Of a DNA stretch of 64,000 nucleotides, positions 43,619-52,821 are shown piece by piece (the first letter of the stretch is position 1; each line of letters begins with the position of its first letter). The stretch covers positions 186,001 through 250,000 of the forward strand of contig NZ_SNZP01000004.1 of the NCBI RefSeq assembly GCF_004363805.1. Reading direction: 5' to 3'. A model generated the notes under the pieces. That model worked only from the letters and a program-made list of their open reading frames with translations, was not told the origin of the DNA and did not search any database. Both the position numbers and the translations under genes were made by a program. The DNA comes from Paludibacterium purpuratum (GTDB lineage: Bacteria; Pseudomonadota; Gammaproteobacteria; Burkholderiales; Chromobacteriaceae).

Positions 43619-46393
43619 ATGAAAACATTGTTATTGATTGACGGCTCTTCTTATCTATACCGCGCCTTCCACGCGATGCCCGATTTGCGCTCGAAGGAGG
43701 GTCTGCCGACAGGGGCGATCTATGGCATGGTCAATATGCTGCGACGCCTGGAAAAGGAAGTCGAGTTCGATTATAGCGCGTGCATATTTGACGCAAAAGG
43801 CAAGACCTTCCGCGACGAGTTATACCCCGACTATAAGGCTAATCGGCCTTCCATGCCCGAAGATCTTGCGCTGCAGGTGGCGTCGGTGCACCAAGTGGTG
43901 TGTGCCTCGGGCTGGCCGATGCTGATGGTGTCGGGGGTCGAGGCGGACGATGTCATCGGCACCCTGGCGCGCCAGGCCGAGGCGGCCGGCATGCGAGTGG
44001 TGATTTCCACTGGCGATAAGGACATTGCGCAGCTGGTGACCTCCAACATCTCATTGGTGAACACCATGAGCAACGAGGTGCTGGATATCGCCGGCGTAGA
44101 GGGCAAGTTCGGCGTGCTGCCGGAACGGATCATCGACTACCTGACCCTGATCGGCGATAAAGTCGACAATGTGCCCGGCGTGGACAAGTGCGGGCCGAAA
44201 ACCGCGCTCAAATGGCTAGAGGCTTACGGTTCGCTCGACGGCGTCGTGGCGCACGCGGCCGAGATCGGCGGCGTGGTCGGCGAGAAGCTGCGCGAGGCAT
44301 TGCCGCGCCTGCCCTTGTCGCGCGAGCTGATCACCATCAAGTGCGACGTCGATTTGGCCGCCGACCTGCCGGCCGGGCTCGATGGGTTGAAGCACGGCCA
44401 ACCGGACAAAACCGCGCTCAGCGGCTTGTTCCGCCGTTTCGGCTTCAATAGCTGGTTGCGTGAGCTGGAGGGGGCCGCCACTGACGCGCAGGTTGCCGCA
44501 GCCGCAACCTCGGTGGCGACGGGCGAGACCGACGACCTGTTCGCAGGCAGCGAGCTGGTGGTTGCCGTCGCGCCGCCGGCACCGATGGCGCGCGATTACC
44601 AGACCATCCTGACCGAGGCGCAGCTCGATGCCTGGCTCGCCAAACTGCAATCCGCCGAGGTGGTGTCGCTGGATACCGAGACCACCAGCCTCGACCAGAT
44701 GTCGGCGCAGATCGTCGGCATCAGTTTCGCGGTCCAGCCAGGCGAGGCGGCCTATTTGCCGCTGGCGCATCGCGCCGCCGGAGTGGCGCCTCAGCTCGAC
44801 CGCACGGCGACGCTGGCACGTCTCAAGCCTTGGCTGGAGGATGCTTCGAAGAAGAAGCTCGGGCAGAACCTCAAATACGACCGCCATGTGTTTTTCAATC
44901 ATGGCATCAGCCTTGCCGGTGTGGCCGACGACACCATGCTGGCGTCCTACGTGGTCGAGAGCCACCTGACGCACAATATGGACGATCTGGCCGAGCGACA
45001 TTTGGGTGAACAGACCATCCACTATGAGGATGTCTGCGGCAAGGGCGCCAAGCAGATCGGCTTCGACGAGGTCGATCTCGACACCGCCACGCGCTATGCC
45101 GCCGAGGACGCCGATATCACCCTGCGCCTCGATGGCGCGCTCAAGCCGTTGATGGACGAGCGCCAGGCATCGGTATACCGGGATATCGAGTTGCCGGTGG
45201 CCGACGTACTGTTCGAGATGGAACGCAACGGCGTGCTGATCGACCGGCAGAAACTGGCCGAACTGAGTCACCAATTCGGCAGCCGCATGCTGGAATTGGA
45301 GAGCCAGGCGTACGAGTTGGCCGGCCAACCGTTCAATCTGAATTCGCCCAAGCAGTTACAGGAGATCCTGTTCGGCCGGCTTGGTATCAGCACCAAGGGG
45401 GTACGCAAGACGCCGTCCGGCGGCTACTCCACCGACGAGTCGGTGTTGGAGATGCTGGCGCTGGATCATCCTCTGCCGAAGTGCCTGTTGGAATATCGTG
45501 GCCTGGCCAAGCTCAAGTCCACCTATACCGACAAGCTGCCGCAACTGATCCGCCAGGATACCGGGCGCGTGCACACGACCTATGCGCAGGCGGTGGCCGT
45601 TACCGGACGGCTCGCCAGTTCCGATCCGAACCTGCAAAACATTCCGATTCGTTCGGCCGAAGGCCGGCGCGTGCGCGAGGCATTCATCGCCCCGCCGGGT
45701 CATGTGATCGTCAGCGCCGACTATTCGCAGATCGAGTTGCGTATCATGGCGCACGTATCGGGCGACGAGGGCATGCTCAAAGCCTTTGCCGACGGCGAGG
45801 ATATTCACCGCGCCACGGCGGCGCAGGTCTTCGGCGTCGCACTCGACCAGGTGACGAGCGAGCAGCGCCGCTACGCCAAGAGCATCAATTTCGGCTTGAT
45901 CTACGGCATGAGCGCCTTCGGCCTGGCGAGCCAATTGGAGATCGAACGTAGCGCGGCACAACAATTCATCGACCGCTACTTCATGAAGTATCCGAAGGTG
46001 GCCGAGTATATGCAGCGCACGCGCGAGCAGGCCAAGGGTCAAGGCTATGTCGAGACCGTGTTCGGCCGCCGGCTGTACCTGCCGGATATCCGCGCCGCCA
46101 ATCCGGGCCGGCGCAGCGGTGCCGAGCGCGCGGCGATCAATGCCCCGATGCAGGGTAGTGCCGCCGACCTGATCAAGCTGGCGATGATCGCTGTGTCGAA
46201 GTGGCTACGGCAAAGCGGTTTGAAGACACGGCTGATCATGCAGGTGCACGACGAATTGGTGATGGAGGTGCCCCAAGCCGAACAAGCGGCGGTGTGCGAA
46301 ATGCTGCCGAAACTGATGGCCGGTGCCGCGGCGCTGTCGGTGCCGCTGTTGGCGGAGGTCGGTGTCGGCGCCAATTGGGAAGCGGCGCACTAA
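43619..46393 (+). CDS. polA: DNA polymerase I
   Basis: This 924-residue polymerase has all three domains. The 5' nuclease begins MKTLLLIDGSSYLYRAF and contains GVEADDVIGTLA. The 3'-5' proofreading domain keeps its acidic residues in SLDTETTSLD. The polymerase domain has motif A SADYSQIELRIMAH, motif B RRYAKSINFGLIYG and motif C MQVHDELVMEVP. It replaces RNA primers and fills repair gaps. ATG 43619 matches the family start; there is no strong ribosome site. It ends at a bidirectional terminator. Confidence 0.98.
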   Translation: MKTLLLIDGSSYLYRAFHAMPDLRSKEGLPTGAIYGMVNMLRRLEKEVEFDYSACIFDAKGKTFRDELYPDYKANRPSMPEDLALQVASVHQVVCASGWPMLMVSGVEADDVIGTLARQAEAAGMRVVISTGDKDIAQLVTSNISLVNTMSNEVLDIAGVEGKFGVLPERIIDYLTLIGDKVDNVPGVDKCGPKTALKWLEAYGSLDGVVAHAAEIGGVVGEKLREALPRLPLSRELITIKCDVDLAADLPAGLDGLKHGQPDKTALSGLFRRFGFNSWLRELEGAATDAQVAAAATSVATGETDDLFAGSELVVAVAPPAPMARDYQTILTEAQLDAWLAKLQSAEVVSLDTETTSLDQMSAQIVGISFAVQPGEAAYLPLAHRAAGVAPQLDRTATLARLKPWLEDASKKKLGQNLKYDRHVFFNHGISLAGVADDTMLASYVVESHLTHNMDDLAERHLGEQTIHYEDVCGKGAKQIGFDEVDLDTATRYAAEDADITLRLDGALKPLMDERQASVYRDIELPVADVLFEMERNGVLIDRQKLAELSHQFGSRMLELESQAYELAGQPFNLNSPKQLQEILFGRLGISTKGVRKTPSGGYSTDESVLEMLALDHPLPKCLLEYRGLAKLKSTYTDKLPQLIRQDTGRVHTTYAQAVAVTGRLASSDPNLQNIPIRSAEGRRVREAFIAPPGHVIVSADYSQIELRIMAHVSGDEGMLKAFADGEDIHRATAAQVFGVALDQVTSEQRRYAKSINFGLIYGMSAFGLASQLEIERSAAQQFIDRYFMKYPKVAEYMQRTREQAKGQGYVETVFGRRLYLPDIRAANPGRRSGAERAAINAPMQGSAADLIKLAMIAVSKWLRQSGLKTRLIMQVHDELVMEVPQAEQAAVCEMLPKLMAGAAALSVPLLAEVGVGANWEAAH

Positions 46394-46406
46394 AGGTGGT
46401 TGGATG

Positions 46407-46441
46407 AAAAAAAGCCAGTGCGTTGCGCACTGGCTTTTTTT
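46407..46441. terminator. Bidirectional terminator between polA and the permease gene
   Basis: A 9-bp stem (GCCAGTGCG, 46414-46422, pairing with 46426-46434) and a 3-base loop are flanked by an A run on the left and a T run on the right, so it can act on both strands. Confidence 0.93.
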
Positions 46442-46460
46442 GTCGCTATTGCGCCGAGGA

Positions 46461-47864
46461 TTATACCGCGCCTTGGCTAGCCAATAGCGAGCGGCTGCGG
46501 GCATAGCCGAAGTAAACCACCAGACCGATCAACAGCCAAATCACGAAGCAGTACCAGGTCAGGCTGGCCAGTTGCACCATCAGGAACACGCAGAACGCGA
46601 TCGCCAGTGCCGGAATGTAAGGAACGCCCGGGCAATGGAACTTGCGCGGCAGGTTCGGCTCGCGCTTGCGCAGAACGATCACCGCGATCGAGATCAGCGA
46701 GAAGGCTGCCAGGGTGCCGATGTTGGCCAGTTCGGCCAGCGTACCGAGCGGTACCAGCGCACCGAGGATGGCGATGATGGTGCCGATGATCCAGGTGGCG
46801 CGGTACGGCGTGCGGTATTTCGGATGGACTTCGGAGAAGACCTTGGGCAGCAGGCCATCGCGCGACATGGCGAAAGTGATGCGGGTCTGGCCGTAGGTCA
46901 TCACCAGGATGACGGTGGTCATGCCGAGAATGGCGCCGATGTTCACCAAGCCGGCGACCCAGTTGAGCCCGGCCACTTCCAGGGCCTTCGACACCGGGTG
47001 GTCGATGCCGGCGAAGTCCGGGTAGTGCACGATACCGGTCATGATGGCCGCGACGATCACGTACAGCACCGAGCAAATGCCCAGCGACAGAATGACGGCG
47101 CGCGGCAGATCGCGTTCGGGGTTTTTCACTTCTTCGGCGGCACAGGTGACCGCGTCGAAACCGAGGAAGCTGAAGAACACCACGGCGGCGCCATGGAATA
47201 CGCCATTCAGGCCGTAGGGCAGCATCGGTTGCCAGTTGATCGGCTTGACGTGCCAGACGCCCAGTGCGATGAACAGCAGCACCACGGAGACCTTGATCAC
47301 CACCATGATGTTGTTGACGCGCTTGGATTCCTTGATGCCGAACGCCAAGAGCGCGGTCACGCCCATGGCGATCAAAAAGGCCGGCAGGTTGAAGAAGGAA
47401 GCCACGCCTGGCCGGGCGCCGTAGGCGCCGGTCAGGGCTTCAGGCAGATGCAGCCCGAAGCTGGCGATCAGATTTTGGAAATAACCGGACCAGCCGACGG
47501 TTACCGTGGACGACGCCAGCAGATATTCCAGCAACAGATCCCAGCCGATGATCCAGGCGATCAGCTCGCCCAAGGTGGCATAGGCATAGGTGTAGGTGGA
47601 ACCGGAAACCGGCAGCATGGAGGCGAACTCGGCATAGCAAAGTGCCGCGAAGCCGCAAGCCAGCGCGCCGATGACGAACGACAGCATCAAGCCGGGACCT
47701 GCGATCAGCGCGCCGGTACCCGTCAGCACGAAAATCCCGGTGCCGATGATGGCGCCGATACCCAGCATGGTGAGGTCGAAGACACCCAGTTCCTTTTTCA
47801 GAGCCTGGGTGGTTTTACTAAAGTCCAGCATGTCTTGCACATTTTTCTTGCGCAGTAAACTCAT
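46461..47864 (-). CDS. APC-family amino acid permease (cationic amino acid transporter-like)
   Basis: This 467-residue inner-membrane permease has about 12 helices. LTMLGIGAIIGTGIFVLTGT is the unwound first-helix motif; AFFSFLGFDAVTCAAEEVKNP-type text (VFFSFLGFDAVTCAAEEVK) in helix 6 and ERDLPRAVILS follow, as in the CAT/YhdG branch. It probably imports amino acids by proton coupling or exchange; specificity is unknown. About 640 bp of mostly empty DNA lies upstream, likely holding its promoter. Confidence 0.9.
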   Translation of the reverse strand: MSLLRKKNVQDMLDFSKTTQALKKELGVFDLTMLGIGAIIGTGIFVLTGTGALIAGPGLMLSFVIGALACGFAALCYAEFASMLPVSGSTYTYAYATLGELIAWIIGWDLLLEYLLASSTVTVGWSGYFQNLIASFGLHLPEALTGAYGARPGVASFFNLPAFLIAMGVTALLAFGIKESKRVNNIMVVIKVSVVLLFIALGVWHVKPINWQPMLPYGLNGVFHGAAVVFFSFLGFDAVTCAAEEVKNPERDLPRAVILSLGICSVLYVIVAAIMTGIVHYPDFAGIDHPVSKALEVAGLNWVAGLVNIGAILGMTTVILVMTYGQTRITFAMSRDGLLPKVFSEVHPKYRTPYRATWIIGTIIAILGALVPLGTLAELANIGTLAAFSLISIAVIVLRKREPNLPRKFHCPGVPYIPALAIAFCVFLMVQLASLTWYCFVIWLLIGLVVYFGYARSRSLLASQGAV

Positions 47865-48505
47865 TGGTAGTGTCCCCGGTCGGCCAACCGTCTCGGCGCC
47901 CGGGTTGTCTCGTCCCGGTCGCCAATCATTTTGTGTTGTTCCTCAGCTTGACGCTGCATGGCGTGACGGCTGGCGATTGGCTAAAAAATTCGCCGGTCCG
48001 CAATCTGTGTCGCGGTGACGGCAAGAATCAAAGTTTTAACTGCCCCGTGACAAAATGGCAACAGAAAAATCTACGTTTGGCAGAAAAAACTGCCTGTCTT
48101 CTCGGGAAATACTTCGGGAGGAAAGTCAAATGACGCCTTTGATAGCAAAGGAATATTTGATTTGGATTTTTATCAGATTTGGGCCGTACTTGGCACTAAC
48201 GCATGCCCAGATCTCATCACAGTCGAATGGGGCTACCGTTGATGTAGCGCAATAAGTCTGGATATGGGGGGCACGGAATGTGGATATTGTGCTTGGCATG
48301 GGGTGACTCGTTGCGCCGAAGAGACAAAAAGCAGCGATTTATTGAATAACCAACGCTTCGATTGGTGAAATTTCCCGTTTCGAACAATTTTTCAGAGAAA
48401 AGTCCGGTAATCCGCGAGTTGCGCATCCTGCGCTCGCCGCCGGCATTCCGCTAGCGGCCCGCCTGCCGCCACTTTAGTCTGCCGGTGACTAGCGCGGAGG
48501 TGGAT
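47865..48505. other. Intergenic region before the minor-pilin operon
   Basis: About 640 bp. A more AT-rich part lies between 48000 and 48420. It contains a pair of 7-bp inverted arms (GCCAATC near 47920, GATTGGC near 47978) and one short frame (listed separately). Nothing else can be assigned. Confidence 0.4.
48130..48255 (+). CDS. Possible 41-residue protein
   Basis: No family is recognised. ATG 48130 is preceded by GGGAGGAAAG, an unusually good ribosome site for an otherwise empty region. The product, MTPLIAKEYLIWIFIRFG and onwards, has a hydrophobic aromatic middle and a polar end. It may be a small membrane protein or chance; codon evidence is too short to decide. Confidence 0.25.
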   Translation: MTPLIAKEYLIWIFIRFGPYLALTHAQISSQSNGATVDVAQ

Positions 48506-49063
48506 ATGGAACGGGGTTTTACTTTAATCGAGATGTTGTTGGTGTTGTCGCTGATGATGCTGATGATGGTCAGTGCCAGTTCGGCACTCGGCAAATTGAG
48601 CGGTGGCGTTCGGATGGAAGCCAGTGCCTGGCAATTGTGGAGTGCCTTGGGGCAGGCGCGTAGCGAAGCGTTGTACAGCGGGCGGCCGGTGCAGATATGC
48701 GGTTTGTGGATGCGACGCAATCAGCGCTTGCTCGACTGTCGGCAAGCGGTACCCGGCCAGATCGACAGGGCGGCTGACCACTGGCGACAGGGGGTGTTGC
48801 TGTTCGCCGACCGACCCGGCATGACGCACCAGCAGTACGACCGGGATGAGGATTTACGTGATTACGCCGTATTGCCGGGCATTCGGCTCAGCGCAAGCGC
48901 CGTACGCTACACCGTGTTGGCCGATGGGCGTTATGCGGGCGGGGTGGCGCCGAACTTCGTGCTGCGCGACCCGAACGGCGGCGCGTGTCAGTCCGTGTCG
49001 GCCGATGCGGCGGGCTATCGACGGCTCTGGTGCCGTGGCGATCATTGTCCGGGGTGTGCCTGA
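48506..49063 (+). CDS. Minor pseudopilin, FimT/GspH type (PilH-like)
   Basis: This 185-residue prepilin starts MERGFTLIEMLLVLSLMMLM: a short leader, the prepilin peptidase site G|F, Glu at mature position 5 and a hydrophobic helix. GGAGG precedes ATG 48506; the frame opens 21 bases earlier. The C-terminal part has cysteine pairs (GACQSV, CRGDHCPGCA) likely to form disulfides. It is first of a tight cluster of four frames and corresponds to Neisseria pilH. It primes or caps type IV pili in the inner membrane. Confidence 0.88.
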   Translation: MERGFTLIEMLLVLSLMMLMMVSASSALGKLSGGVRMEASAWQLWSALGQARSEALYSGRPVQICGLWMRRNQRLLDCRQAVPGQIDRAADHWRQGVLLFADRPGMTHQQYDRDEDLRDYAVLPGIRLSASAVRYTVLADGRYAGGVAPNFVLRDPNGGACQSVSADAAGYRRLWCRGDHCPGCA

Positions 49064-49065
49064 GC

Positions 49066-49434
49066 ATGCGCAGTCAACGAGGCATGGCGCTGCTCGACAG
49101 CCTGATGGCTCTGCTGGCACTGAGCATCGGCCTGACGCCCATGACGGTATTGCCGGGTCAGGTCGGCCGCGCTTTGGTGGAGAATGCCTATCGGTCGCGG
49201 ATGCTCTGGCAGACCAGCAACCTGGCCGAATCGCTGTTGCAGACCGATTCGCGCGACGGCAGCCGCTTGGCGCAGCAGGCGCAACAGGCGCAGCAAGTCG
49301 GGGAGTGCGGTGCCCTGTCGTTCAAGCTGAGCCTTGAGAGGGCGCAAGCGCCATCGGCCCATAGTCTGCGGCTGCAGACGACGGGTTGTTATATGCACTG
49401 GCAACACTTCGACTTGCTGGTGCCGCTGCCATGA
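49066..49434 (+). CDS. Minor pseudopilin, PilV/PilI type
   Basis: This 122-residue prepilin begins MRSQRGMALLDSLMALLALS: leader MRSQRG, cleavage before Met, and Asp rather than Glu at mature position 5. It starts 2 bp after the FimT-like stop and ends in an ATGA overlap with the next gene. It contains a Gln-rich stretch (AQQAQQAQQ). Position and size fit Neisseria pilI/pilV. Confidence 0.85.
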   Translation: MRSQRGMALLDSLMALLALSIGLTPMTVLPGQVGRALVENAYRSRMLWQTSNLAESLLQTDSRDGSRLAQQAQQAQQVGECGALSFKLSLERAQAPSAHSLRLQTTGCYMHWQHFDLLVPLP

Positions 49435-50741
49435 TGCGGGGATTCTCGCTGCCGGGGCTTTTGCTCGCCATGCTGTTGGGGTGCAGTTGCTTGCTGATGG
49501 CGTTATCGCGCTACGAGGCGCTGCGAGCCGGACTGCAGTCGTTGCGGCGGGCGGCGGATGGCCAACAGGCCATGCGCATGGCGCTGTTCCAACTGGCGCG
49601 CGATTTGCGATCGGACGGACAGGCGGGTTGTCAGTCCTGGCCCGTCGAATACGTTGACGATGCCTCGGTGCACCTCTCCTGGGGCAGCAGCGCTTGGCAG
49701 CTCGTCGAGGTTGAGCAGGATGGGGCCGGTCGGCTGGCTCGCCTGCTGTTCCGACGTCTGAGCCCGGATGAGGGCGAACCGCGGACGTTACTACTATCTA
49801 GCTGCGCCAGGCTCGACAGACTACAGGCCGGCGTGGATTTCACCTTGCATGATGCCGGCGAATTCGGTCGACTGGATCTGATGCCATCCGGGCGGCCGGC
49901 GCTTGGCGGCCAGGGAGGCCACCACCTGCCGTCGCTGGAACTGGGGCCGTTGGTGGTGCGTCGATATCGCCAGGCGGCGGGGTGGCTGCTACGCGATGAA
50001 CAGCCGCTGCTGCCGCTGGTCGGCTTGCGCGTGGCATCGCCTGCCGATGGGTTATGGCGGCTTGAGCTGACGCCGCCGGGTTCCGCGACTGTCCCGCGGC
50101 AATTGGCGATTGCGCGACGCCAGCGTGGCATGGCCATGGTGACGGTATGGGTGCTGATGCTGGCCGGATTGATGCTGCTCTCCAGCGGCCAACGGCTGTT
50201 GCTCGACGATGGCCGCCAGGTACTGCACGAACGGCAATGGACTCAGGCGTTGTTTCGCGCCGAGTTCGCTTTACGTCAGGCCGAGCGGCAGGTTTGGGGG
50301 CTGGCACGGGCGCCAGGACATGCCGATTGGTTTCGGCCGTCATGCCAACATGCCGCTGCGCCGCCGAATTGGCGTAGCGGTTTGTGTTCACCCCCCCGTT
50401 CCGGCGAGCGGCAGGCGCTACCGGCTTGGCTGCGCGGTACCGGCGACGGTGTGCTGTCGCCTTGTCGGCTGCCGGTCTGCCGTCCTGTCGCTTTACCGGT
50501 GTGGCAGGTGGGCCGCCGCCCAGTTGGCCACGGACGCGTTTGCCGACCGGATCCGAAGGACGGGCCGATCGACCCGGATCCTTGCTATATCGTCGAACTT
50601 TTGGATCAAGACTATCGCGGCGCCGGTTTGTATCGCATCACTGTGCGGGCTTGGGGCAGAACCGTGCGTAGTCGCGTCACGCTGCAAAGCTACTATTGGG
50701 CGCAAGGCGATGGACAGCGGCTGAGCTGGAGAATGTTGTGA
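49431..50741 (+). CDS. Fused minor pseudopilin, PilW(PilJ)-like plus PilX(PilK)-like
   Basis: One uninterrupted frame of 436 residues. Residues 1-224 look like PilW/PilJ: MMRGFSLPGLLLAMLLGCSC is a prepilin leader and helix (Gly, not Glu, at mature position 5), followed by RYEALRAGLQSLRRAADGQQ and a beta-rich part. At residue 225 a second prepilin-like start appears, LAIARRQRGMAMVTVWVLML, with RG|M and a hydrophobic helix, followed by a PilX/PilK-like domain ending QSYYWAQGDG. Normally these are two genes. No stop codon separates them; a TTG at 50103 or ATG at 50130 could give a separate PilX but no clear ribosome site is visible. Confidence 0.8.
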   Translation: MMRGFSLPGLLLAMLLGCSCLLMALSRYEALRAGLQSLRRAADGQQAMRMALFQLARDLRSDGQAGCQSWPVEYVDDASVHLSWGSSAWQLVEVEQDGAGRLARLLFRRLSPDEGEPRTLLLSSCARLDRLQAGVDFTLHDAGEFGRLDLMPSGRPALGGQGGHHLPSLELGPLVVRRYRQAAGWLLRDEQPLLPLVGLRVASPADGLWRLELTPPGSATVPRQLAIARRQRGMAMVTVWVLMLAGLMLLSSGQRLLLDDGRQVLHERQWTQALFRAEFALRQAERQVWGLARAPGHADWFRPSCQHAAAPPNWRSGLCSPPRSGERQALPAWLRGTGDGVLSPCRLPVCRPVALPVWQVGRRPVGHGRVCRPDPKDGPIDPDPCYIVELLDQDYRGAGLYRITVRAWGRTVRSRVTLQSYYWAQGDGQRLSWRML

Positions 50742-51160
50742 GGTACCGGCAGGCTCGGGGGATGACGCTGCTCGAACTGTTGGTGGTGCTGATGCTGGTG
50801 TCGATGCTGGCGCTTTCGCTCGGCAATGTCTGGCGCTTGCAGATCATCCGGGCGCGCCAGGCAGAGGCGAAGTTGGCGTTGATGCACAATGCGCGCCATC
50901 TCGAGCGGCGCTATGGCCTGCGGGCTCAATACTCGCGTCCGTCCGCAAAGGGGCAAGCCTGGTTGCCGCTGGCTGTGACCAGTACCGGGTATTATCTCAT
51001 CGGCTATACCGCGCAGACCGAAAATACCCGTGGCCGCTACCGCCTGGTGGCCAAGCCCAGATACCGGTGGCTGGGCAGCGAATATTTGATGATGGATCAG
51101 GACGGGCTGATCGTGACCTGCGGTCGCGACGGCGGCGGGCGCGAGACGTGCGCTCCTTGA
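50738..51160 (+). CDS. Type IV pilin-like protein, PilE/PilL type
   Basis: This 140-residue prepilin uses GTG 50738, overlapping the previous stop as GTGA, with GGAG (50728-50731) at good spacing. The leader VRYRQARG is followed by MTLLELLVVLMLVSMLAL: cleavage before Met and Glu at mature position 5. The C-terminal domain has a final Cys pair (TCGRDGGGRETC). It closes the minor-pilin operon, in the place of Neisseria pilL/pilX. Confidence 0.88.
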   Translation: MRYRQARGMTLLELLVVLMLVSMLALSLGNVWRLQIIRARQAEAKLALMHNARHLERRYGLRAQYSRPSAKGQAWLPLAVTSTGYYLIGYTAQTENTRGRYRLVAKPRYRWLGSEYLMMDQDGLIVTCGRDGGGRETCAP

Positions 51161-51219
51161 GCCGTGCAAGACGCAGTACGCTAAAAATTCGCTGCCGGCC
51201 TGCCGGTTGTGCGCGGCAT

Positions 51220-51250
51220 AAAAAAACGGCAGGGAATACCTCCCTGCCGT
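51220..51250 (-). terminator. Terminator of the emr efflux operon
   Basis: A 10-bp stem (ACGGCAGGGA, 51226-51235, pairing with 51241-51250) with a 5-base loop is followed on the minus strand by seven T. It lies 26 bp after the emrB stop. Confidence 0.88.
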
Positions 51251-51275
51251 CGATCGCTCTCTCTCGTGAGTCTGA

Positions 51276-52811
51276 TCAATGGGCTCCGCTACTGTCTGCC
51301 CCGCCCGGTCGGAACGGCGGTTTGGCGAACCACACCACCACCATCAAGGCGATGAACAGCCAGCCGGAAAACCAGAAGACCTCGTTCGATCCCAACAGGT
51401 AGCCCTGGCGGGTGATTTCCTGCGCGGTCAGCGCCGCTTGCTGCGGTTGAGACAGCCCGAGGTTGCCGAGCCAGCCAAACCATTGATTGGCGGCCTGATC
51501 GAATACGCTGATGTGCTGGGTCAATATCTCGTGGTGCGCTGCCTCGCGCCGATCCCACAGCGTGGTGGTGATCGAGGCGCCGATACTACCGCCCAACACG
51601 CGCAGGAAGTTCGACAGGCTCGAGGCGCTGGCGATCTGATCCGGACGCAGGCCAGCGAGCGAGATGGTGGTGAGCGGCATGAAGAAGCAGGCGACGCCGA
51701 TACCCTGGATGAACTGCGGCCATACCACGTAGCCGAAATCCATATTGGGCGCGAAAGTGCTGCGCCAGAAGAAACATCCGGCATAGACCGCGAAACTCAG
51801 CGTCACCAGCCAGCGCATATCGACGCGGTGAGCGTTCTTGCCGATCACCGGCGACAGGATCACCGGCAAAATGCCGATCGGCGCCGCGGCCAGGCCGGCC
51901 GAGGTGGCGGTATAGCCCATCTGCGTCTGCAGTACCAGCGGCAACAGTACGATGGTGCCGAAGTAGATCAGGTAACCGATGGAGATGCCGGTGACGCCCA
52001 CGGTGAAATTACGTGCCTTGAACAACGATAGATCGACGATCGGATGTTCTTCGGTCAACTCCCAGATCACCAGGAAAGTCAGTGCCACCACGGCAACCAC
52101 GCCCAGGATGACGACCTCGTTGGAGTGGAACCAGTCGAGCTCCTTGCCCCGATCCAGCATCACCTGAAGACAACCGACCCCAAGTGCTAGCAGTATCAGG
52201 CCCATGCGATCGATGGGCAGTGCCAGGGTCGGGGTTTCGCGGTCGTGCAATTGGCGCCACGAGACCCAGATGGCGAAGGCGCCCACCGGGATATTGATGA
52301 AGAAGATCCAGCCCCAGTGCCAGTTGTCGCTGATCATCCCGCCGAGAATCGGGCCGAAGATCGGCGCGACGATCACGGTCATCGACCACAATGCCAGCGC
52401 CATGCCCTTCTTCTCGTTGGGATAGCAGGCCAGCAATAGGCTTTGCGACAGCGGAATCATCGGGCCGGCCACCGCGCCTTGCAGCACGCGGAAGAAAATC
52501 AGCATGTTCAGACTGCCCGAGATGCCGCATAACCATGAGGTAATCACGAACAGCGTGGTCGAAGCCAGAAACAGTTTGACCTCGCCAAAGCGCTTGGCCA
52601 ACCAGCCGGTCAGCGGGATCGAGATGGCGTTGGCCACCCCGAACGAGGTGATCACCCAGGTACCCTGCGACGTGGCTGCGCCGAGGTTACCCGAAATGGT
52701 CGGCAAGGCCACGTTGGCGATGGTGGTGTCCAGCACTTGCATGAAGGTCGCCAGCGACATCGCCAGGGTGATCCAGAACAGGCGGGCGCCGGTCAGTGGG
52801 GGATTCGGCAT
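51276..52811 (-). CDS. emrB: DHA2-family multidrug MFS pump (EmrB-like)
   Basis: This 511-residue transporter has 14 predicted helices. LATFMQVLDTTIANVALPTI is the DHA2 helix-1 motif, and LTGWLAKRFGEVKLFL the loop after helix 2. It expels hydrophobic compounds by proton antiport, working with the EmrA-like adaptor and an outer-membrane channel encoded in the same operon. GGAGA precedes ATG 52811; the adaptor stop is 10 bp upstream. Confidence 0.95.
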   Translation of the reverse strand: MPNPPLTGARLFWITLAMSLATFMQVLDTTIANVALPTISGNLGAATSQGTWVITSFGVANAISIPLTGWLAKRFGEVKLFLASTTLFVITSWLCGISGSLNMLIFFRVLQGAVAGPMIPLSQSLLLACYPNEKKGMALALWSMTVIVAPIFGPILGGMISDNWHWGWIFFINIPVGAFAIWVSWRQLHDRETPTLALPIDRMGLILLALGVGCLQVMLDRGKELDWFHSNEVVILGVVAVVALTFLVIWELTEEHPIVDLSLFKARNFTVGVTGISIGYLIYFGTIVLLPLVLQTQMGYTATSAGLAAAPIGILPVILSPVIGKNAHRVDMRWLVTLSFAVYAGCFFWRSTFAPNMDFGYVVWPQFIQGIGVACFFMPLTTISLAGLRPDQIASASSLSNFLRVLGGSIGASITTTLWDRREAAHHEILTQHISVFDQAANQWFGWLGNLGLSQPQQAALTAQEITRQGYLLGSNEVFWFSGWLFIALMVVVWFAKPPFRPGGADSSGAH

Positions 52812-52821
52812 GGCCGTCTCC

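Noticed and set aside
46572-47858. Open frame of 428 codons on + opposite the APC permease
   Set aside because: His/Asp/Gly/Gln-rich antisense product; the permease frame has complete family motifs.
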